Assembly: GCF_949987515.2 (NCBI RefSeq)
Contig: NC_082689.1
Coordinates: forward strand, 101,346,957-101,410,956
Direction of reading: 5' to 3'
DNA: 64,000 nucleotides
Origin: Delphinus delphis
Lineage: Eukaryota > Chordata > Mammalia > Artiodactyla > Delphinidae
The notes beneath the pieces were generated by a model that made no database searches, was not told where the DNA came from, and worked only from the letters and a program-made list of their open reading frames with translations. This document shows, in pieces, positions 9,438 to 21,130 of the stretch. Numbering within the stretch: position 1 is the stretch's first letter; every line of letters starts with the position of its first letter. The position numbers and the translations under genes are program-made.

Positions 9438-11458
9438 TTTGCTTATCTTAGTGTTTGAGGTGTCTCCTTTTCACAGGCTGCAGGTTCATAGTTCCCTTTG
9501 TTTTTGGTGTCTGCCCCCAGGGGATAAGGTTCATTCAGTGGGTTATGTAGGCTTCCTGGTGGGGGGAACTGGTGCCTGTGTTCTGGTGGATGAGGCTGGA
9601 TCTTGTCTTTCTGGTGAGCAGGACCATGTCCAGTGGTGTGTTTTGTGGTGTCTGTGACCTTATTATGATTTTAGGCAGCCTCTCTGTTAATGGGTGGGTG
9701 TTTTTCTTGTCTTGCTAGTTGTTTGGCATAGGCTGTCCAGCACTGTAGCTTGCTTGTCATTGAGTAGAGCTGGGTCTTAGCGTTGAGATGGAAATCTCTG
9801 GGAGATCTTTTGCCATTTGATATTTCATGGAGCCTTGAGGTGTCTGGTGGACCAATGTCCTGATCCTGGCTGTCCCACCTCAGAGGCACAGGCCTGACAC
9901 CTGGCTGGAACACCAAGACCCTGTCAGCCACGTGGCTCAGAAGAAAAGGGAGAAAAAAGGAAAGAAAGAAAGAAAAAATAAAATAGAATAAAGTTATTAA
10001 AATAATAAATAATTATAAAAAAAATTTTAAATTAAAAAGTAATTTAAAAAAGAAGAAAAAATAAAAGAAAGAAAGAAGAGAGCACCCAAACCAAAAAACA
10101 AATCCAGCAATGAGAACAAATGGTAAAAACTATACAAAAAAAAAAAATGGACAGGCAAAACCCTAGTACACATGGTAAAAGCAAAGCTATACAGACAAAA
10201 TCACACAAACAAGCATACACATACACAGTTATGAAAAGAGAAAAAGGAAAAAAATATATATATATATTATTGCTCCCAAAGTCCACCACCTCAATTCTGC
10301 GATGATTCATTGTCTATTCAGGTATTCCACAGATGCAGGTACATCAGGTTGATTGTGGAGATTTAATCCGCTGCTCCTGAGGCTGCTGGGAGAGATTTCC
10401 CTTTCTCTTCTTTGTTCACACAGCTCCCAGGGTTCAGCTTTGGGTTTGGCCCTGCCTCTGTGTGTAGGTCACCTGAGGGCGTATGGTCTTCGCTCAGACA
10501 GGACGGGGTTAAAGGAGCAGCTGATTCGGGGGCTCTGGCTCACTCACGCCAGGGGGAGGGAGGGGTATGGATGTGGGGTGAGCCTGCGGCGGCAGAGGCC
10601 AGTGTGACGTTGCACCAGCCTGAGGCGCGCCGTGCGTTCTCCCAGGGAAGTTGTCCCTGGATCCTGGGAACCTGGCAGTGGAGGGCTGCACAGGCTCCCA
10701 GGAAGGGGGGTGTGGAGAGTGACCTGTGCTCGCACACAGGTTACTTGGTGGCAGCAGCAGCAGCCTTAGCATCTCATGCCCATCTCTGGTGTCCGTGCTG
10801 ATAGCCGCGGCTCGCACCCATCTCTGGAGCTCATTTAGGAAGCTCTCTTAATCCCCTTTCCTCACGCACCCTGAAACAATCATCTCTTGCCTCTTCGGCA
10901 GGTCCTTGCTTTTCCCCGGATTCCCTCCCGGCTAGCTGTGGCGCACTAGCCCCCTTCAGGCTGTGATCATGCTGCCAACCCCGTCCTCTCCCTGGGATCT
11001 GACTTCCGAAGCCTGAGCCTCAGCTCAGAGTCCCTGCCCGCCCCGGCGGGTGAGCAGACAAGCCTCTCGGGCTGGTGAGTGCCGGTCGGCACCGATCCTC
11101 TGTGCAGGAATCTCTCCGCTTTGCCCTCCGCACCCCTGTGGCTGCACTCTCCTCCGTGGCTCCGAAGCTTCGCCACTCGCAGTCTCTGCCCATGAAGGGG
11201 CTTCCTAGAGTGGGGAAACCTTTCCTCCTTCACGGCTCCCTCTCACTGGTGCGGGTCCCATCCCTATTCTTTGTCTCTGTTTTTTCTTTGGCCCTACTCA
11301 AGTACGTGGGAAGTTTCTTGCCTTTTGAGAAGTCTGAGGTCTTCTGCCAGCGTTCAGTAGGTGTTCTGTAGGAGCAGTTCCACGTGTAGATGTATTTCTG
11401 ATGTATTCTGGGGGAGGAAGGTGATCTCCACGTCTTACTCTTCCACCATCTTGAAGGT
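9438..11458 (-). promoter_or_regulatory. L1-A 5' UTR (internal promoter region)
   Basis: About 2 kb between the 5' end and the ORF1 start. The part from 10350 to 11250 is clearly richer in G+C and CpG than the rest of the window (for example GAGGCGCGCCGTGCG near 10622). The part from 9940 to 10275 is very A-rich on the plus strand. In L1 the 5' UTR holds a Pol II promoter that starts at the first base; I cannot point to individual factor sites with confidence. Confidence 0.7.
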
Positions 11459-11493
11459 CTCATAAATACAACGCGGCTCACTCTCCAGTTCTC

Positions 11494-12189
11494 GAAGTAT
11501 TTTTTCTTCCAGAGTATTATATTCCACATTATTCTCATACTCAATTGCCAAGAATATGGGAAAAAAAATTTGAAATTTCAAAGACCTAAATATATTTTTG
11601 ATATGTTGAATTACAACTGATATTAAACTAAAACAAAAATTTAAAAAGTGCAATTGGGTAATCATTTGCCTAAAGAAGTCAATAAGAACATATTGTTAAT
11701 TAAGCCAAATACAAGTTTTAATCCCATGCAAGGTTCTTAGAAGCTTAAAGTTCTCTTATGTGGCCTACTTGGCCCTGTATATGGGGTTGATCACAAAGTA
11801 TGCTATGTAAGAGTAAGAATAGGTCAACAAAAGCCTGACATTCTCTGAGCTCTACCCATCCCTAACTCTGAAGCTAACTTACAATCCTCCCTGACTTCTA
11901 GGCACTGATTTCTCCCAATTGAGTCTAAGCCTCAGTTGCAGATTGTACTTAGTCAACCCTCCCTGGGGCAAAATTCTGCCATACCTGAAAAAGTGTTGTG
12001 CCATTCTTTAGATACTCCAGTAGCATTTTCTTTGTATGTGATGTCCCTCTTGAATTCTTTAATTTGAACTATGAATTCCCTGCTTAGAGCACACTCTACA
12101 AATGTGTTGATTCTCCTATTCCCATAATTTCTAATTTATCGTTGAAACTCAATGACAAACAGTATTGCCCAGCAAATATTCAATCTGCT
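11494..12189. other. No recognised element
   Basis: Single-copy looking sequence. A short minus-strand open stretch at 11461-11560, next to the L1-A 5' end, looks protein-like but has no supporting splice structure (see findings). Confidence 0.35.
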
Positions 12190-12480
12190 ATTGTACATTT
12201 CTCAACCTCTATTATAGTTAGGAAGGAAATAGTTCATTAATTCTGGCCACTGGGCTGTGAGCATAAATATTTAGGAGCTGGTACATCACCTCTGCCCTCT
12301 CTCTTCCCTGGACGCTGGTAGCTATATGTTCCAGTTGGTGTAGCTACAAGATGGTAGACTCTACACCAACTTTATATGGAATAATTCCCATTCCATATTA
12401 GATGTATAATGTGGGTGTGAAATAAACTTTGTTAAGATAGGCCATTGAGATTTAGGGGTAATTTGTTAATAGCCTGCCTG
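12190..12480 (+). mobile_element. Possible MaLR/ERVL-type LTR, sense
   Basis: The 3' part reads AATAAACTTTGTTAAG then GGCCATTGAGATTTAGGGGT, a pattern common at the 3' end of old mammalian LTRs, with the poly(A) signal AATAAA at 12421-12426. Upstream CTGGCCACTGGGCTGTGAGC fits the same class. Ends and subfamily cannot be fixed by eye. Confidence 0.4.
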
Positions 12481-12639
12481 CTTATTTGAATCTGAAAAGC
12501 AATTTTCAAATACTTTGCAAACAGATATATACATACATTTGGAATATCATTTTGAATATGCAGAAAGTACACCCACCTATCATTTACCACAGTAAATGTA
12601 CCTTTTAATAAAGAAAACAAATGAAGTACTGAGGGTGTT

Positions 12640-13560
12640 GTGACTTTGTTAAATTAACATTTGCTAAGCAGAGATCTAGTGTGCAGGACTATGCACCATG
12701 ATTCAACAAAAGTCCACAAGGGAATAGAAATAGAGAAGTTTACTGCTCATGGGTCCTGGAGGAAGTATATGGCATACATCAAGGGGCCACACAAGGAGGT
12801 CAAGGCAGGTTGCAGGAGGAGAGAGCAGCAAGACATGGGCACAAACCTTCATTAGGGTCTGTGGAAGGAGTGCTTTGGGATTCCAATACTAAGGCTGGAT
12901 TGGTCAATTCAAACCAAAAACAACAAAAAAAGAAGGTTTTTTAAGCTCTGCAGGGGTCTTATCTAAAGAGCACACAATGGGAAGGCCTTGAGAGGTGAGG
13001 GAGACTGTTTATCATGAGGGTCATTGGTGGAGTTATATTAGGAACTTACATTAACTTATGATTCTGTTATCCAGGGAATATGCTCACGGGAGGGGCTAGT
13101 GTCACTTGTTCACACAAAAGGGATGCCAAGACATCAATATTATGGAATAGATTAACTAAACTCATGACAGATGAATATGCTTTACAGAAAGGTAAAAAAT
13201 AGGAATGTATTGATTTCATCAATTCTCCTGTCGTTTGATCTTGGCATGACCCATTCCCATGATAAGAATGTCAAACAATCTGACCATCCCTGCAAACTAA
13301 TGTCCAGCTAATATCTGGATTTACCACTCCCAATCTCTTGCTTGTAATTGGAGAATCAAATAGATCACATTTGTAATTGGAGAATCAAATGGACCACGTA
13401 AAGATTTCATAGTCAAAGTTCATTTTGAGTGACAACGTCAATAGAAAGGATATAACCAACACAAACAAATAAATTGAATTTTGTTTTCATGGTTGGGATC
13501 TGTGTTGTTCCCAATGTACCTCTACCTGTAATTTCTCTGGTTACATGAACTCTGCAAGCT
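12640..13560 (-). mobile_element. Possible ERV LTR-like sequence, antisense
   Basis: The composition and motifs resemble an antisense retroviral LTR: AGAAGTTTACTGCTCATGG near 12734, purine-rich blocks and a pyrimidine-poor plus strand. It lacks a convincing poly(A) signal and clear TG/CA ends, so it may be something else. It includes a small tandem duplication at 13340-13397. Confidence 0.25.
13340..13397. repeat. Short tandem duplication, 2 copies of about 28 bases
   Basis: TTGTAATTGGAGAATCAAAT occurs at 13343-13362 and again at 13371-13390, each followed by a G-A-C/T-C-A-C block. It is a direct duplication with few changes. Confidence 0.85.
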
Positions 13561-13794
13561 GGACAACATTGGCTCAAAACTGAGACTGGTCAGGGAAAGC
13601 CGAAGAGACCATCAAACCCCAGCAGGACATATCTACCCTGTCCTACAAGTACTCTTGTGTATTATTTTATCATGTTGGTCAAAGTTAACAAACTTCCATG
13701 GTTTAAGTCACAAGAAAATGGCATGTCATTGTCTTTTTTTTAAAATCCATAGATTATATTTATTAAGATGTAATTCTATGTCTGTTGATTTTAT

Positions 13795-14660
13795 GCCCTT
13801 GAAAAGTGTTATGACAAATGTTTGTGAGGATGTGGAGAAAAAGGATGACTTGTACAATCTTGGTGGGAATGTAAATTGGTATATCCACTATGGAAAAGAG
13901 TATGGAGATTCTTCAAAAAATTAAAAATAAAACAACCATGTGATCCAGCAATCACATGATTGGGTATATATTCAAAGGAAAAAAACTGAAATTAGCTTCT
14001 CAAGGAAGTATCTTCATTCTCATTTTTCATTACAGCATTATTCATGATAGCCAAAATATGGAAACAACTCAAGGATAAATAAAATGTGGTATATAGAAGA
14101 GAATAGTATTCAGAATATTCTAACAATAAAATATTATTCAGTTATAAAAAAGAAAGAAATCCTGCCATTTGTGACAACATGGATGAAACTGGAGAGCATT
14201 ATGCTAAGTGAAGTAAACTAGACCTAGAAACACAAACACTGTATGGTATTCATTTATATGTGTAATCTAAAAAAATAAATAAGTTAAACTCATAGAAGCG
14301 TAGAGTAGAATGTGGTTGCCAGGGACTGGAAGGGGAGGAAATGGGGAGATGTTGGTCAAAGGGTGCAAACTTTCATTTATAAGATGAATAAGTTCTGAGG
14401 ATGGAATATACAACGTGGTGACTATCCTTAATTACACTGTATTGTACACTTGAAATTCGCTAAGAGAGTAGATCATAAAGGTTCTCGCCACACACACATA
14501 AATGTAACTATATGAGGTGATACATGTGCTAATTAACTTAATTGTGGTAAATATTTCACAGTATATATGTACATGAAATCAGCATTTAGTATAATTTAAA
14601 TGTATATAATTTTATCTGTCAATTATACCTCAGTTAGCTGAGAGGAGAAAAGAAAAGTGT
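13795..14660 (+). mobile_element. Old L1 3' end, sense
   Basis: The order is clear: TGTGAGGATGTGGAGAAAAA, GGTGGGAATGTAAATTGGTA, ACAACATGGATGAAACTGGA, GTTGCCAGGGACTGG and TTATACCTCAGTTAGCTG. That is the end of ORF2 followed by the 3' UTR of an L1MA/L1MB-type element. No open frame of useful length remains. Confidence 0.85.
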
Positions 14661-14664
14661 TAAG

Positions 14665-15819
14665 AACGGTTCCTCACTCCTGCTATCACTGTTGTAGTTT
14701 AAGGTTAGTAGCTTTTGCTTTATTCATGTTAATTCCCTTGGTCTGAAATTTTCTTTTTCTCCTTGTTGAAATACTACTTCTCAAGCAATGATCAATTCAA
14801 TGTCACTTCCTTCTATGAAATCTTTTCTAATTTCCATTTCTTCAGTTAGATTTTAGTATTTTATTTCTCTGTGCTATGGTTGAACTACAGTCAAATCAGC
14901 AGTTGTATCATGATATACATGTCTATTTGACCTATGGACCACCTTGAAGTCAGGAAACTTTGTGTTATTGAGGATTTGTTATCTATTATTTCATGTATTA
15001 TACTTCTCTATGGAAAGTAGAATATATGTGTGTAAGTTAATTTTAATTTTAATCTGGGAGTAGTTACTTAAAATGTGAAGTATCCTATTCAACAATCCTC
15101 CTTCCTGAGACATCTATGGGAAAATGCTTCATAGATCATTAATTTTAACAAGAAGGTACAAAATTTGCATAATGGAGTTTAAGTAAATTTTCTTTGGTAA
15201 AATGATAAGTGTTTAAGACACAAGATTGGCTAAAGATTTGGATAAATTTTTCTGTGTAAGTATGAGTGAGACATAGGATATGGTTAACTTAGATACTTAA
15301 TACCTTAGGAGCAGCATCTTAGGTCTAAAATTCCAATTGATCACGTATCCATGTGATCAATTAGTAGAAAATTCTGAACCTGATTTATCGAGAAATTGAC
15401 TGATTCTGCCATCAGAATTCTTATGCATTTGAGTTGGAATAAATGCTTCATGCAAGTACTTGTCATTGAATGAAAGATCAAATGAGTGTGAATTGCACCA
15501 AGCTGAGCTTCCAAAAGTAGCCACTTTTGTACATGATGATAATAAATGATTTTATGTGTAGCAAAATGTGGACCAAGCATTGCACTCATTTTAACACACT
15601 ACCTATAGTTTAAGCAAACAAGTGAGTTACACACGTTGCAGGATGTAAGGTTGGATGAGAAGAGACATTAACCCCCACTTCACTCTTTGAATCAGAAACT
15701 AGGAACAATTACATCAGAGGACTTAATGACTTTGAGTGACCAAAATTAGCTTAGCTCAGTTTGCAGTGGGAATCATAAAGGCTTACAAATATATCTTAAA
15801 CAAATATATCTTCTGACCT
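14665..15819. other. No recognised element
   Basis: No gene or clear repeat seen. A weak MIR-like run near 15690-15770 is too diverged to call. Confidence 0.35.
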
Positions 15820-16145
15820 ATTCTTGCACACATACTGCTCCCTCTGCCAGGCCTGTCCTGCCATCTTTTGTCCTATTTGCTACTGGGGACACCATTCATA
15901 TATTACCTAGTTTGGGATGACTTCCCTAACACTCTACTTATACAACAGCCTCTTCTATCTGTTTTCTTGCTTACTTGCACCTTTGGACCCACTCCCCTCT
16001 ATTAAAATTTCTCATTTATTCTTCTCAATCACCCACTAAATTTATCTGAGGGAAGGAGCTGTTTCTTATTCATAACTCAACCACAGGACCTCACACAGAA
16101 TCTGACAAACACTAGATATTCAGCAAATACTCATTGACAAACATA
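15820..16145 (+). mobile_element. L2 LINE 3' end, sense
   Basis: Pattern of an L2 3' end: GGATGACTTCCCTAACACTC, then GAGGGAAGGAGCTGTTTCTT, CCTCACACAGAATCTGACA and a final ATTCAGCAAATACTCATTGA. Strongly diverged but with all blocks in order. Confidence 0.65.
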
Positions 16146-16789
16146 GGGTGCAAAATTTCCATATATACATGGAAAATAAAGACCATTCCAAATAATGTAC
16201 ATCTTCTACATATATTATTTTATATGGCTTACATCTTCGAAAGTGTGTAACTCACTTGTTTGCTTAAACTATTTTTTCAGCCAAACTCTTGAAAGTTAAA
16301 AAATGTGTTTTGTAAATAATTGACTTCGATTTCATGATTTTACCTGATATGATTAATTTGGAAATGTTTCACTTCAGTGACACTAATTTGCTAATCCTGC
16401 TTCATCCATTGATAAAAATTAATTCAAGAAACACCCTCGCATTGCTACAGGAAGCAGTAATTTGCCACATCCATCATTTTTTGTCTTCTGTGGAGCATAG
16501 TTGCCAGGGTTTCTAAATTAATATGATGAAACTGAAGGCAATTGTAATTACAATATTTTTATCTCTTCCTCCATCATTCTTCATCTACGTTATTCTATTG
16601 AACTATATGTGAAAAGGAAAGGCTACTAATCTTCCTGTGTTATTATTTGCTATCAAATTGATTTATTATGTTTCTCTTTTGTTCCTAATTATAGTTATCC
16701 ACCTTCCCCATTTGCAAAAGTAGAAGAAATATGTCTTTGGCTCTTGACATCTTTTATTTCCATGCAGTATAAAGCTGTTTATAGCATGT
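16146..16789. other. No recognised element
   Basis: AT-rich, no gene or repeat recognised. Confidence 0.35.
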
Positions 16790-17430
16790 AGGTTATCAAT
16801 CAACAGATAATGAGTGAACACCTACAGTGGAGAATTGGATAACTGTAAAATTAGATACCTGAGATCAGAGAGGTTAAAGTCCAGTTGGGATAATGAGGCA
16901 TAAATTAAAAGCCAATAAAACATAAATATTGATATAGAAGTGTAGTGGAGATAAAATCTGAAGGATAAGATTTTAGGAACAACTCCTCTGTGAGGGTACA
17001 AGGGGGTTTCATGGGACAAAAGGAGATTTCAGATATGGGAACTTTTAAGAGCAGAGGATTGTAGGCAGAGGTGAAGGAAGGTCATGAAGAAGAGGGAAGT
17101 TATGAGGAAGGCATGTTTTGGAGAGAGTGAAAGAGTTGGCCCTCTAGAATAGATGGTATGTATAGGTGCATAATAAGAGATGGAGTTGTATAACTGGCAT
17201 GAGGTCAAGTGCAGAGAGTATTGTGATATGAAGGGGGATTGAGGTTGCAATTTTTAAAGGAATGTTCACAGAAAAACTATTGTGAAGATAATATGTAACT
17301 GAATCTCTGAGGAAGGTGAGCCAAGCCAATATCTGAAGGAAGAACATTCCAGGAGTCAATGATCTGAGCTAGAGCTTGCCTGTCTTGCTCAGGAATGATT
17401 GAGGATGTTAATGTGACCCAATGATTGTAG
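16790..17430 (-). mobile_element. Probable L2-like old LINE, antisense
   Basis: Contains the block TGAAGGAAGAACATTCCAGG near 17334 and a purine-rich plus strand with repeated AGAGG/GAAGG. It shares this order with the element at 57405-58275. Both match a common ancient mammalian LINE-like sequence; I think L2, but the family name is uncertain. Confidence 0.45.
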
Positions 17431-18209
17431 TATTATCTCAGCTTAATGGAAAAATTACACATAAATCTCACATTTGGGATCCATTTCTTTAGCCTTTATT
17501 TTGCCCCCGTTTATAACTTTGTGTCTCTTTGTTTTTACCAATAATTTAATTTCCCCACATCGCTAAAAGTGCTCACCAAAAAAAGCCTTTGAAAACATTT
17601 TTCACAAATGCAAAATATATTACCATGGGTCTATCATACTGTACTTAAACATTTCTTTTTGCATTTATTTATTTTCATTTACTTATCATTGCAAACCATT
17701 GTAAACATTACTTCAATAAGCATCCTTACATAGAGAATTTTGTCCATATTTCTGATCCTTTCCTTAGCCACAGTTGTCAAAGTGTGATGGGTGACTATGG
17801 AATCAAGAATGATTCCCCATGGAGCAAATATCCCCATTTCATATCCTTATTATAAAGTAATGGATTCCCTGCAAAGCTTAGGGTATGTATAAAAAGGGAG
17901 TGAGTTGAGATATAGCTAAGTTATTAAAGCTAGCTGGATTATTTTTCCTCAAAGGAGAGAGAAATATCACACTATATCATTTATATCATTAGTTTAAGCA
18001 AATTGGTATTTAAGAAATGAGTATTTCTAGGTGTTTTAGAAAATGTTCTCTTAGATTATAGAGGCAAAGAAAAAAATTGTCACTAACTCAAAATATAAAC
18101 AAGAAAATAAATTTTAAAAAATCCATGAAGTATTAGCTAATCAGTAAATTGTGAGAGGAAAATAAGTAAGTATATAATTTTGGGGATATAAATTTCACCT
18201 AGAGTGCTG
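17431..18209. other. No recognised element
   Basis: AT-rich single-copy looking sequence. Confidence 0.35.
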
Positions 18210-18222
18210 AAAGAAAAAGAAA

Positions 18223-18287
<65 letters not shown>

Positions 18288-18401
18288 AGGAGAGGGGGGA
18301 GGAAAGAAGGTGGGAAGGAAGGAAGGAAGAGAGAGAGAGAAAAAAAAAGAAAGAAAGAGAGAGGAAGGAAGGAAGTGAAAGAAAAAGAGGGAGGAAAGAA
18401 G
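18210..18401 (+). repeat. (GAAA)n/(GGAA)n purine microsatellite
   Basis: A pure purine tract of nearly 200 bases on the plus strand. It starts as GAAA units, passes into GGAAGG and GAGAGA variants and ends GGAGGAAAGAAG. It explains the Lys/Arg/Glu-rich and Phe/Leu/Ser-rich open frames across this interval. Confidence 0.97.
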
Positions 18402-19035
18402 TATCGGACTTGAAAGCCAACTTCAGGGAATGAGTTTCTAAAATCTACCTTGCTCACCTTTACGAAAGCCCAGATACCCTCACACTCCCACCATTTCCCT
18501 GTTGGTAAGATATAGGGAAAAGAGAAAGAAAAGTTCAAACAAGGAAGAAAAGTTCAAACATGATAATCACTGCACACCACTTGATATAGGGAGACTAACA
18601 GTAAACCATAAGTAATATAATGATTATTTGGGTCCTGGAGAGAGATAGCTCAGCCTTTTCCAGCTTGGAGAATGCATTCATATACAATTACACAGCAAGG
18701 GAGCTCAAGGCTGCCTTTAAACCTGACTCTCCACCCTATAGTCAAAAACTACCGGAGGAGATAGCATTTGGTGAACACCCAGAATTACAGAGTTCCAGTG
18801 CTGCTTTTCTCAGAATGTCTCCTAACTTGCTGTAGCAACAACTGCAAGATAGGACCAGTGTCCTAACAACCTGAATTTCTCCTGGTTTTTAGAAGGTCAT
18901 GATTTTCAAGGCCACAAAGATTCTAATGTCTCTTGAACTGTCAATTGGACATAAAGGCAAGAACATTTTATTTCTTGCTTTTCAAAAAAAAATCACGGTA
19001 ATTAATCTTTCATGTTGCAGGAGATATACAACCAG
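18402..19035. other. No recognised element
   Basis: A 71-codon open frame at 18620-18835 has no recognised similarity and no supporting signals. Confidence 0.35.
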
Positions 19036-19482
19036 ATTTTAAGAATCATTGCAAAACTATATTAATTAGTATATTATGGTGTTTGTGCAAGAATAGAACA
19101 ATGGAACAGAATAGAGGTCTAAAAATAAATACCACCCTCAAATAAAATGTTCCTTAATTTAGTATAGAAACATCACAACAATTTTTTTCAAGAAATGATG
19201 CTGGAGCAATTGAATATTGATTAAAAAAAAAAAGCCTTACCCCAACCCCAAATTACACCACTCACAAATTGATTTGAGTTGGAACACAGACTTAAATGCA
19301 AAAGGTAAAGTAATTAGTCTTCTAGAAGAAAGCATAGGGACATATCTTCATGACTTAGAATATGTTAAAATGTATTCCTCTTGACATAAAATATACTTAT
19401 CAAAGAAACAATTTACAAATTGGGCCTTATTAAAATTAAAAATTTTAAAACAAATATTTGATTAAGAGCATAAAAAAGCACC
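19036..19482 (+). mobile_element. Old L1 ORF2 fragment, sense
   Basis: Reads through ATAGAACAATGGAACAGAAT, AATGATGCTGGAGCAATTGA, TAGAAGAAAGCATAGGGACA and ATTGGGCCTTATTAAAATTA, which are consecutive landmarks in the C-terminal half of L1 ORF2. Stops in all frames. Confidence 0.8.
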
Positions 19483-20715
19483 CACAGTTTGGGAAAAATT
19501 CTCAGAGCTCTCTTTTGTATACTATATATTGAAGAAAAAAATAGTTTTCTGAGCTTGCTTTATGAATGTAATAAAATATATTATCTATCTGAGATCAATA
19601 GATTTTTCTTTTGTTTCCTAGTTATTTCAATGCCTCTGTTTCCTCCAAGCTTTTTGTGGTTGTTTTGTTGATTTTCTTTTCACTTTTTACCTCTGTTTTT
19701 CCTTTTAGAGTCTTTTTCTGGTGTATGGTGATCCTTGCTTGTCTGTTCACATTAAGCGTGGTCACTAACAACCACTTGGAAGTTCTGAGGCTGTGGATTG
19801 TGCTTTTTAACCATGGGATTTTTTTCTGGGTGCATCTAGTTTAGGACATGTCTTTAGGGCAACACTGATATCTGTGTCTTTATGTTCTCCTCTTGGCCTA
19901 ATCAAATTTCCTAGAAAAGATTCTTCCACCATCTCCTAGTTTCTTGAGAACAGAATAGGAAAAGGGAGTTATTGATATGAATATTAATTTGATCATTGTA
20001 CAAGTCAGTATCTTATCACCCCAATAAAATGCTCCCAGTGAATCCAAGTCCAGAAGCCATACATACAACAAAGCAAATTTCTAATATTCTGCTCAAGGAA
20101 ATCCTTAATGTAGGCCTTCATTTTAGAGGGCTCCCCTCTTATTCTTTTCTGGCAGCAACCTTTCATACAGAGTAAGGAGTTTGCACAGTGAAGTGAAGAT
20201 GTCTGTTTAGAGAGTATGACTCCTCTTCTAGGTCACAGCTCGGATACCTAGGTTCCTAAACTTCCTGCCCCAATGGCCCAAATCCCACTCCTAGTGTCTA
20301 TGTGGACATCACATTGGATCCCAGCCCCAGTTTCATACTCATGGGGAGCAGACTGTGCTCTTAATGGGTCTGAAGGTTGATGAAGTATTGGATATTTGTG
20401 TGAAAAGTACTCAAAGCTTGCACATCAAGATTCAGATCTCCACATATGTAAAGTTGTGGCCGTTGACAGTTCGAGATGGAGGTAGGTGAGGGAAGAGAAA
20501 GAGATAGCCCTAGGTCTAGGACAAGGGCTTGCTCTTTCCTTTTTCCTACAATTTAAGGCAGAGCTATAAAGAGTCCTATCATGCTACATTTAAATCTGGT
20601 TTTCCCATTTGTTATGTAAGCATATGGGTCAAGATAGGAGGATGAAATATTATTATTTAGTAGGTCTTTTTGCTTGATTTAAAATTTTGAAATATTTACA
20701 TAAATATTGGCCTCT
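19483..20715. other. No recognised element
   Basis: Mixed composition, no repeat family recognised and no frame above about 77 codons. Confidence 0.35.
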
Positions 20716-20969
20716 ATTAGTTTGCTAGGGCTGACATGACAAAATACTGCAGACTGGGTGACTTAAAAATTAGAAATGTATTTCTCACAGTTCTGGAGGC
20801 TAGAAGCCCAAGATCAAAGTGTCAGAGGGTTTTGTTTCTTGTGGAGACTCTCTCCTTGGCTTGCAGATGGCCACTTTCTCAATGTGTCTTCACATGGTCT
20901 TTCCTCTGTGCACATGCATCCCTGGCGTCTCTCTGTGTGTCCAAATGTCCTCTTATTAAAGAACACCAA

Positions 20970-21118
20970 GGAGGGTGGGAGGGAGACACAAGAGGAAGGA
21001 GATATGGGGATATATGTATATGTATAGCTGATTCACTTTGTTATAAAGCAGAAACTAACACACCATTGTAAAATAATTATACTCCAATAAAGGTGTTAAA
21101 AAATAATTAAAAAAAAAT
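20970..21118 (+). mobile_element. L1 3' end, sense, 5'-truncated
   Basis: The last 149 bases or so of the same young L1 family as L1-A and L1-B, ending ATTATACTCCAATAAAGGTG and an A-rich tail. AATAAA is present just before the tail. Flanked by AAAGAACACCAA at 20958-20969 and 21119-21130, a perfect 12-base target duplication. Confidence 0.93.
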
Positions 21119-21130
21119 AAAGAACACCAA

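Larger units (their letters stand above)
3936..11458 (-). mobile_element. L1-A: nearly full-length L1 retrotransposon, antisense
   Basis: A young cetartiodactyl L1 lying on the minus strand, with its 3' end near 3966 and its 5' end at 11458, where the minus strand begins GACCTTCAAGATGG. All parts are present in order: a 5' UTR of about 2 kb, ORF1, ORF2, a 3' UTR and an A-rich tail (T-rich on the plus strand). Without the two SINEs it is about 7 kb. Both reading frames carry stops and frameshifts, so it is not active. Two possible target-site duplications exist: an 8-9 base match (ATAAATAC at 3947-3954 and 11462-11469), or a longer one (GAAGTATTTTTCTT at 3922-3935, and with one extra T at 11494-11508). 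Confidence 0.92.

Noticed and set aside
9076..9657. 193-codon plus-strand open frame
   Set aside because: It is the antisense of L1-A ORF1 and 5' UTR; composition (Phe/Ser/Leu) is that of a reversed A-rich gene.
10353..10817. GC-rich overlapping frames, possible CpG-island gene
   Set aside because: The CpG-rich stretch is the L1-A 5' UTR; the same sequence recurs at 52250-52700 in L1-B.
13340..13397. CRISPR-like repeat
   Set aside because: Only two adjacent copies without spacers, in a mammalian genome.
18137..18538. 133-codon frame rich in Phe/Leu/Ser
   Set aside because: Translation of a purine microsatellite read on the minus strand.
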